A DNA stretch of 7,474 nucleotides from JALRAP01 sp046302815. GTDB taxonomy: Bacteria; Bacteroidota; Bacteroidia; AKYH767-A; OLB10. A program made the translations under genes and the position numbers. Numbering within the stretch: the stretch's first letter is position 1; each line of letters opens with the position of its first letter. The notes under the pieces are model-generated. The model saw only the letters and a program-made list of their open reading frames with translations. It had not been told where the DNA came from and did no database searches. Of the stretch, positions 1-5,296 are shown piece by piece. The stretch spans positions 1-7,474 of the forward strand of contig JBKCHO010000130.1 of NCBI GenBank assembly GCA_046302815.1, written 5' to 3'.

Positions 1-1076
1 CCTAGTGATTTGGCGATGGCTATCATCTTCGGGTTGAAGTCACCAATCCATTGTAATTCCATGAACTCATATTTTTTTAAGGAAATGATTTTTTGAGCTC
101 CGGCCCAAATCATGAAACCATCAACTCCTTTGCCTTGAAACTCGGGCACTACACCGAAAACGATTCCATAAAATTTCCTGCAAGCACCTGTGTTTTTCAA
201 CCATAGGAACTTGAATTTTTGCCATAAGCCAAATCGGCCGTGCATATATTTAAAAAACTGGTTCAATTCAGGAAGGTTTAGCCAGGCAGCAATGGGCTCA
301 CCTTTGTGGTAAACGAACCAAACCAACTCCTCCTCCAAAACGGGTTTCATTTTTTTAAACATGGCCAGTGTTTGTTCCACACCTAAGGTTTTTCCACCAC
401 CGTGCTTGGCCCAAGCCTTATTATATATCGTGGTGAAGTCAGCGGCATACTTAGCTAAATTGTTTTTTCTGATGTGATCCGCTATGTAATCTCCCTCCGA
501 AAGCAAACGGTCATAAGCCTCTTTGAACTTGGGGTCCAACTCATCATTTGGGTTCAAGGAAAAGCAATATTGCTCATAGTAGGTTTGGAATCCATACCCC
601 TCGAAAAGTCTCTTATAATAAGGAGGATTATAGTTCATGCAATAAACAGGTTCATAGAAACCTTCCACAAGCAGTCCCCACCAACGATCCCTCTCCCCGA
701 AATTGATCGGACCGTCCATAGCTTGCATACCTTTTTCCTTCAACCAATCTTTACACCAATCAAACATGAAATTGGCGGCATGTTGGTCATCAATGCACTC
801 AAAGAACCCAATACCTCCGGTAGGTTGATCGTTTTTATCTGAGGTTTTCTTATTGACAAAAGCGGCGATACGACCAATGGTTCTGTCTTTGTCATCAACC
901 AAAATCCAACGGATGGCCTCACCATGTCTGAAAGTCTTGTTCGATTTGATATCAAAGACCTGTTCAATATCCTTGTTTAGTGGCCTGATCCATTCCGGAT
1001 CATCCTTGTAAATCGACAAAGGCAACTCCAAAAACCTGTTGACCTTTTCGGGCGTATCCACTTCGAGCATCCTCAT
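1..1076 (-). CDS. GNAT-superfamily-like protein, C-terminus cut by window edge
   Basis: The frame reads without a stop from the ATG at 1076 to position 1, giving 358 complete codons; the stop lies left of the window. The sequence resembles a conserved Bacteroidota protein family annotated as GNAT-like or hypothetical. Residues 311-319 (P-E-F-Q-G-K-G-V-D) resemble the acetyl-CoA pyrophosphate-binding Q/R-x-x-G-x-G/A loop of GNAT enzymes, and the following helix plus the N-P-K-M...A-K-S-L-G stretch at the window edge fits the end of a GNAT fold. The first half is rich in Trp, Tyr and Phe and includes a G-R-I-A-A-F strand near residue 80. No signal peptide or membrane segment is visible, so it is probably cytoplasmic. 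Substrate unknown. An alternative start is the ATG at 1070, two codons in; a -7-like element six bases before 1076 leaves almost no leader. It is divergent from the SDR gene. The family call is fairly secure; acetyltransferase activity is inferred. Confidence 0.85.
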   Translation of the reverse strand, partial: MRMLEVDTPEKVNRFLELPLSIYKDDPEWIRPLNKDIEQVFDIKSNKTFRHGEAIRWILVDDKDRTIGRIAAFVNKKTSDKNDQPTGGIGFFECIDDQHAANFMFDWCKDWLKEKGMQAMDGPINFGERDRWWGLLVEGFYEPVYCMNYNPPYYKRLFEGYGFQTYYEQYCFSLNPNDELDPKFKEAYDRLLSEGDYIADHIRKNNLAKYAADFTTIYNKAWAKHGGGKTLGVEQTLAMFKKMKPVLEEELVWFVYHKGEPIAAWLNLPELNQFFKYMHGRFGLWQKFKFLWLKNTGACRKFYGIVFGVVPEFQGKGVDGFMIWAGAQKIISLKKYEFMELQWIGDFNPKMIAIAKSL

Positions 1077-1081
1077 GGTCG

Positions 1082-1089
1082 CGAAAGTA
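1082..1089 (-). promoter_or_regulatory. Candidate -7 promoter element for the GNAT-like gene
   Basis: On the minus strand this reads TACTTTCG, seven of eight matches to the Bacteroidota sigma-ABfr -7 element TAnnTTTG. The A of the ATG at 1076 lies six bases beyond it, where transcription would be expected to begin, so the message could be leaderless or start at the second ATG (1070). I do not see a convincing -33 TTG at the usual distance, so the call rests on the -7 match and its position. Confidence 0.4.
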
Positions 1090-1100
1090 TCATATTTTGT

Positions 1101-1108
1101 TAAATTTG
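1101..1108 (+). promoter_or_regulatory. Candidate -7 promoter element for the SDR gene
   Basis: TAAATTTG is a full match to the Bacteroidota -7 consensus TAnnTTTG and ends 14 bases before the chosen SDR start at 1123, implying a leader of roughly 8-10 bases with no Shine-Dalgarno sequence. No clear -33 TTTG is visible; that position would fall inside the divergent gene's first codons. It lies 11 bp from the oppositely oriented -7-like element at 1082-1089. Confidence 0.4.
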
Positions 1109-1122
1109 TAAGACTCACTTCT

Positions 1123-1938
1123 ATGGCAACCATTGGAACTGGAAAAACAGTAATAGTCACAGGAGGTACTTCCGGCATCGGTCGTGCCTTGGCTCACCGC
1201 TTTGCATTGGCTGGTTACTATGTAGTTGTTAGCGGGCGCGACACCGACCGTCTATCGGCTGTTTCTTCCGAACTGGATCGTATAGGAGTTTCTAACCTTT
1301 GCATTCAATCGGATGTCTCCAATGAAAAGGATTGCGCCGAATTGGTCAACGCCACCGTCGAAAAATTCGGTCGTGTCGATGTGCTGATCAATAATGCAGG
1401 TATTTCAATGAGGGCTTTGTTCAATGACATGGAGCTCTCCGTTATCCAAAAGGTCATGGACATCAACTTTTGGGGTACGGTATTTTGTACTAAACATGCT
1501 TTACCATATTTGCTTGCATCCAAAGGTTCAGTGGTAGGTGTGTCATCCATTGCCGGTAAAAACGGGTTGCCGGGTCGAACAGGCTATTCTGCATCCAAGT
1601 TCGCCATGGAGGGTTTTCTCCAAGCTCTTCGGACCGAAAACATTCAAAAAGGGTTGCATGTGCTTGTCGCTTGTCCGGGTTTTACCGAATCTGCAATTAG
1701 AACCACTGCCTTGGGTGCCGACGGTAAGCCCCAAAGCGAATCTCCCCGAGATGAGAAAAAGATGATGAGTGCAGAGCAAGTGGCAGACGCTATTTTCAAG
1801 GCTGTACTTTCCAGAAAACGAGATCTGGTTTTAACCAATCAAGGAAGGTTTGCGGTCTGGCTTGGTCGCCTGTTTCCCTCATGGTCCGACAAAATGATCT
1901 TCAAGCATATGTCAGCTGAACCTGGATCCCCATTTTAA
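1123..1938 (+). CDS. Classical short-chain dehydrogenase/reductase (SDR)
   Basis: A 271-residue NAD(P)(H)-dependent oxidoreductase of the classical SDR family, about the usual length (250-280). Seen in sequence: the Rossmann glycine motif T-G-G-T-S-G-I-G at residues 13-20, N-N-A-G at 90-93, and a complete catalytic tetrad N115, S142, Y155, K159 with the usual S-to-Y spacing of 13. R39, near the end of the second strand, suggests NADPH preference (inference). The C-terminal part (P-G-F after the sixth strand, then a segment near F-P-S-W-S-D-K) resembles DHRS7-like SDRs and their Bacteroidota relatives; the substrate cannot be assigned. The start at 1123 is chosen because the Rossmann strand begins right after it and because an earlier in-frame start (1039) would overlap the divergent gene and its promoter. 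No signal peptide, so cytoplasmic. A 39-bp gap separates it from the lipoprotein gene; read-through is possible. Confidence 0.93.
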   Translation: MATIGTGKTVIVTGGTSGIGRALAHRFALAGYYVVVSGRDTDRLSAVSSELDRIGVSNLCIQSDVSNEKDCAELVNATVEKFGRVDVLINNAGISMRALFNDMELSVIQKVMDINFWGTVFCTKHALPYLLASKGSVVGVSSIAGKNGLPGRTGYSASKFAMEGFLQALRTENIQKGLHVLVACPGFTESAIRTTALGADGKPQSESPRDEKKMMSAEQVADAIFKAVLSRKRDLVLTNQGRFAVWLGRLFPSWSDKMIFKHMSAEPGSPF

Positions 1939-1951
1939 GTTTGTATCTTTA
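1936..1951 (+). promoter_or_regulatory. Possible internal promoter before the lipoprotein gene
   Basis: TAAGTTTG (1936-1943) fully matches the Bacteroidota -7 element TAnnTTTG and overlaps the SDR stop codon; it is followed directly by a second, weaker copy, TATCTTTA (1944-1951). Transcription from either would give a leader of about 20-30 bases before the ATG at 1978. No -33 TTTG is evident at the right spacing, and such short motifs arise by chance in AT-rich gaps, so this is tentative. Confidence 0.3.
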
Positions 1952-1977
1952 TTCATATTAGTTAACCACATTTCCCA

Positions 1978-2505
1978 ATGAAAAAAACAATTAATAGCTC
2001 AATTACCCTTCTGTTTATTCTACTAGTCATTTCTTGTGGTCCTTCCATAGAGGAAAAAAGACAAGAAATTACGAACCTCGAAACAGAAATGAAAAGCAAG
2101 GAAATGGCTTTTGCCGATACTGTATTAACCACCAAGGCGGTTTCTTCATACCTTGACTTTGTTACCATGCATCCCTCAGACTCGCTCAGTCCGGTATATC
2201 TTTTCAAAGCAGGCAATATATCCGCCCAGAAGGGTGATGTTAGAAAAGCAACAGAGATTTTTGAGAAGTTAGTAAACGAGTATCCCGAACATAAGGATGC
2301 ACCTATGGCTCTGTTCCTGCAAGGTTTCATACATGAGACTATGTCCTCTGATTTCAAGGCTGCCAAAGTAAGTTACGAACGCTTCTTGAAAATGTTTCCT
2401 AAGCATGAGCGAGCATCTGATGTCAGGTTTTCTCTTGATAACCTGGGCAAATCTCCAGAGGAATTGTTAAACCAGATGAATATTCAGGATAGTTTATCCT
2501 CCTAG
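1978..2505 (+). CDS. Small lipoprotein with coiled coil and TPR-like repeats
   Basis: A 175-residue envelope protein. The N-terminus is a clear type II signal peptide: K2-K3, a hydrophobic core at about residues 9-18, and lipobox V-I-S-C with the lipidated cysteine at C20. After it there is no strong acidic surface-export signal, only a Ser then two Glu at 23-26, so outer-membrane periplasmic face is as likely as the cell surface. Residues 24-48 look like a short charged coiled coil. Residues about 71-158 form two or more TPR-like helix pairs (G-D-x-x-K-A followed by F-x-K-L-V-x-x-Y-P, then F-K-A-A-K-x-x-Y-E-R-F-L-K-x-F-P), recalling CpoB/YbgF and BamD. Three D-(S/T)-hydrophobic triplets, at 47-49, 68-70 and 171-173, match the Bacteroidota O-glycosylation motif. 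No enzyme motif is visible; a scaffold or adaptor role is inferred. The glycosyltransferase gene follows after 24 bp. Specific function unknown. Confidence 0.88.
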   Translation: MKKTINSSITLLFILLVISCGPSIEEKRQEITNLETEMKSKEMAFADTVLTTKAVSSYLDFVTMHPSDSLSPVYLFKAGNISAQKGDVRKATEIFEKLVNEYPEHKDAPMALFLQGFIHETMSSDFKAAKVSYERFLKMFPKHERASDVRFSLDNLGKSPEELLNQMNIQDSLSS

Positions 2506-2529
2506 ATTAAGCCATTTCCATTTTAAGTC

Positions 2530-4455
2530 ATGGAGCCTAAGAAATTATCCAGAAAAGAAAAGCAAAAAATACAGCGGGAAACCGGACCTAAGATCAATTC
2601 GGCGACGCTTTCAGTAAACAAACCGCTGTGGTGGCCCGGATTATTAGTAGCCGCGCTTGGTTTTTTGTTGTATGCAAACACATTGGGTCATCAATATGTA
2701 TTGGATGATTACTCATTAATCCTTGAAAACCGAATCACTCAGAAGGGATTAGACGGCATTCCAGAGATTTTTTCGAACTCCTACAGGTATGGTTACTACA
2801 TGGCTAGTGATGGACTTTACCGTCCGATCACAAGGATGATGTTTGCATTCGAGTGGGAGTGGGGTGGAGGAAAGCCTGCCTTGGGCCATTGGATGAATGT
2901 ATTGCTATATGCCCTTACTGGTTGGATGCTATTCAGATTCCTTTTTAAATGGACTTACGGTAATTTTTTGTTGGCATTTGCATCTTCCCTTATTTTCATT
3001 GCGCACCCCATCCACACCGAGGTGGTAGCCAATATTAAAAGCAGAGACGAGATTCTGGCATTTTTATTTTGCTTGTGGTCATTGGATTTGTATTTGGGCG
3101 GCTTAAGGAAGCATACCTTATGGAGGTCGGCGTCATGTGGATTGTTATTGTTTTTGGCACTAGGTTCTAAAGAATCCGCAATCACATTTCTGGCTATTTT
3201 CCCCTTGGCAGGATGGTTTTTTTCGAAGGGATCAACTGGCTCAGACCTAATCAAAGGCTTGGCGATGCCAATCATGGCATCGATACTTTTTCTTTTAATC
3301 AGAGCGAATGTGCTCGGTGGAATAAATACATTGGGTACTCCTAGTGTGGCCGATAATTTGCTGATGGCCACTAGCGACGGACTTGAAAGGTTTGCAACCG
3401 CTGTTTCCATTATGGGATTGTATTTGCAAAAGTTGGTAGTTCCTCACCCTTTGGTTTTTGATTATTCCTTCAACCAAATTCCCATTGTAAGTCTTACTTC
3501 TATTTCCTTTTTATTCTCATTTTTGGTTTATCTGGCATTGTTTGCCTATGCCATATTCGCCATAAAAAAAAGGTGTCTCTTTTCGTTTTCTATTTTGTTT
3601 TTCCTAGTTTCTATGTCAATATCCTCAAATATTTTCATGAAAACTGGATCCTCGTTTGGAGAACGGTTTCTTTATGCCCCCTCACTGTCTATTGCCGTGG
3701 CTTTGGGTTTTGCATTGGTTAAGGTTTTTAATAAATCAAATGAAAATGCCCCCTCATCAGGTTTGGCACTTAAGCCCATGCTTGTCTTGATGCCCATCTT
3801 GTTGTTATTCTCCATAAAAACTGTGGCACGAAACCCCGTTTGGAAAGATAATTTTACTCTATACTCCAATGATGTAAAACTTTCCCCTAATAGTACCAGA
3901 ACACAATATTACATGGGGAATTATCTGGTAAAAAAGGAGGCTTGGCAAGGCAAGACGCAGTCCGAAAAGGTAAAAACACTAAGGGAGGCCATAGCATATT
4001 TGAAGCGATCAGTTACTATCTACGATAAGTTCTCCGACGCACATCTTCAAATGGGTGTGGCCTATTATAATTTAGGTTTAAATGATAGCGCCTTGGTTTG
4101 TTATGAAAAAGCATTGGCGATTGCTCCAAGGAACCATACGATTATGAACAACATTGGCACGATATATTTCATCAAAAATGAATTCAACAAGGCATTGCCT
4201 CTTTTTCAAAAAGCCGTGGAAATCGACCCCAATTATGCCGATGGTCAGTCCAATTTGGGAAGTACTTATGGTGTATTACAGCAATACGACAAGGCCTTAA
4301 CCCATTTGCTTAAGGCTGCATCATTGGATCCAAGCAATGCTCAAATTCAGAATTCTTTAGGTACCACCTACAAGTTCAAGGGAGATGAGAAAAATGCCTC
4401 AATTCATTTTGAGCAGGCTTATAGGTTGAACCCGGCATTGAAACAAGGTTCTTGA
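2530..4455 (+). CDS. Polytopic GT-C-type glycosyltransferase with C-terminal TPRs (TMTC-like)
   Basis: A 641-residue inner-membrane protein. A basic cytoplasmic N-terminus (residues 1-31) is followed by roughly 11 hydrophobic segments between residues 36 and 430. After the first comes an acidic pair D59-D60 in a predicted periplasmic loop, the position of the catalytic acid in GT-C enzymes that use polyprenyl-phosphate sugars. Other marks shared with eukaryotic TMTC O-mannosyltransferases and their bacterial relatives are Y-R-P-I (97-100), H-P-I-H-T-E (159-164) followed by K170-S-R-D-E, S-K-E-S (213-216) and E-R-F-L-Y-A-P-S (378-385). Residues about 503-638 hold four consecutive TPRs of 34 residues, with a degenerate one before them; an odd number of membrane spans would put them in the periplasm. 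Expected role: transfer of a sugar, possibly mannose, from a lipid carrier to a protein or glycan outside the cytoplasm. Donor and acceptor are not known. The stop codon abuts the stop of the convergent cdaA gene. Confidence 0.85.
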   Translation: MEPKKLSRKEKQKIQRETGPKINSATLSVNKPLWWPGLLVAALGFLLYANTLGHQYVLDDYSLILENRITQKGLDGIPEIFSNSYRYGYYMASDGLYRPITRMMFAFEWEWGGGKPALGHWMNVLLYALTGWMLFRFLFKWTYGNFLLAFASSLIFIAHPIHTEVVANIKSRDEILAFLFCLWSLDLYLGGLRKHTLWRSASCGLLLFLALGSKESAITFLAIFPLAGWFFSKGSTGSDLIKGLAMPIMASILFLLIRANVLGGINTLGTPSVADNLLMATSDGLERFATAVSIMGLYLQKLVVPHPLVFDYSFNQIPIVSLTSISFLFSFLVYLALFAYAIFAIKKRCLFSFSILFFLVSMSISSNIFMKTGSSFGERFLYAPSLSIAVALGFALVKVFNKSNENAPSSGLALKPMLVLMPILLLFSIKTVARNPVWKDNFTLYSNDVKLSPNSTRTQYYMGNYLVKKEAWQGKTQSEKVKTLREAIAYLKRSVTIYDKFSDAHLQMGVAYYNLGLNDSALVCYEKALAIAPRNHTIMNNIGTIYFIKNEFNKALPLFQKAVEIDPNYADGQSNLGSTYGVLQQYDKALTHLLKAASLDPSNAQIQNSLGTTYKFKGDEKNASIHFEQAYRLNPALKQGS

Positions 4456-5253
4456 TTAGGACAATAGTTTCAACAGCAACCTCTCCAGGTCTTCAGGACT
4501 GATATCGGCATTCAGTTCGCCGTCAGCTGCTAACGAAATTCTTCCTGTTTCTTCCGATACAACGATAGCCAAAGCATCTGTTTGCTCTGATATTCCCAAG
4601 GCGGCACGGTGTCTCATACCATATTGAGCTGGAAGATCTGCATTATCCGTAACTGGAAGAACGCATCGTGCCGCTTTGATCCTATTACCAGTGATGATGA
4701 TAGCACCATCATGCATAGGGCTGTTTTTGAAAAAAATACTTTCAATAAGCCGTTTTGATACTTCTGCCTCCATCAGGTCTCCGGTAGTGGCGTAAAATTT
4801 CAGATCGGTATTTCTAGATATAACTATCAATGCACCGGTTTTGGTTTTGGCCATATTGGCACATGCTCTGACAATCGGGTTGATATTTGTCCCATCATCC
4901 TTGCCAGCCTGCATATTCCAATTTTTCAATTTACTAGCGAACTTACTGTTGGCCAAAAAACTATTGGTACCAAGCATTACTAAGAAACGACGGACTTCCT
5001 GCTGAAAAACGATGATTAAAGCAATGACTCCGACTCCAATGAACTGACCAAGAACAGCTCCAATCAGTTGCATCTCCAATACATTTACACATAGCCACCA
5101 AATAAAATAAATGGAAAGAAGTCCAACCACTATATTCATGGCTACGCCGCCTTTCAAAAGGTCGTAGAGCTTGTAAATCAAAAAAGCTACCAATAAGATA
5201 TCAATCAGGTCCAACAACCTGACATCCAAAAAACCTATTCTGAAAAGATCCAC
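4456..5253 (-). CDS. cdaA: Diadenylate cyclase CdaA (c-di-AMP synthase)
   Basis: A 265-residue membrane enzyme that joins two ATP into cyclic di-AMP, a second messenger linked mainly to potassium, osmolyte and envelope homeostasis. Three transmembrane segments lie at about residues 13-32, 37-57 and 64-84, then a linker and the DAC domain from about 100 on. Both catalytic signatures are intact: D-G-A at 182-184 (preceded by M-H) and R-H-R-A-A at 214-218. Length matches the CdaA family (about 265-275). The start codon is GTG: an in-frame TAA lies just upstream, and the next ATG (residue 39) would remove the first membrane span, so GTG at 5253 is preferred. No Shine-Dalgarno is seen; a weak -7-like TAATTTTA sits four bases before the GTG. 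recQ ends 43 bp upstream on the same strand, so the two may be co-transcribed. No cdaR-like or folP gene is in the window. Three segments and both motifs make this identification firm. Confidence 0.95.
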   Translation of the reverse strand: MDLFRIGFLDVRLLDLIDILLVAFLIYKLYDLLKGGVAMNIVVGLLSIYFIWWLCVNVLEMQLIGAVLGQFIGVGVIALIIVFQQEVRRFLVMLGTNSFLANSKFASKLKNWNMQAGKDDGTNINPIVRACANMAKTKTGALIVISRNTDLKFYATTGDLMEAEVSKRLIESIFFKNSPMHDGAIIITGNRIKAARCVLPVTDNADLPAQYGMRHRAALGISEQTDALAIVVSEETGRISLAADGELNADISPEDLERLLLKLLS

Positions 5254-5296
5254 AGGGTAAAATTAATGAATTGTTTCTTTTTTAACCATTTGTATG

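Noticed and set aside
474..842. Open frame of 122 residues on plus
   Set aside because: It lies antisense inside the GNAT-like gene, whose minus-strand product is continuous and family-like; the plus frame has no recognisable content.
1039..1122. Longer start for the SDR protein
   Set aside because: It would add 28 residues of no SDR character, overlap the divergent gene's coding start and place the -7 element inside the gene.
1161..1166. AGGAGG resembling a Shine-Dalgarno sequence
   Set aside because: It is inside the SDR gene, encoding the first glycines of the Rossmann motif, with no start codon at a suitable distance that opens a real gene.
1962..2366. Open frame of 134 residues on minus
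   Set aside because: Antisense shadow of the lipoprotein gene, which has a clear signal peptide and TPRs.
2955..3410. Open frame of 151 residues on minus
   Set aside because: Antisense to the membrane-spanning part of the glycosyltransferase; no domain or promoter support.
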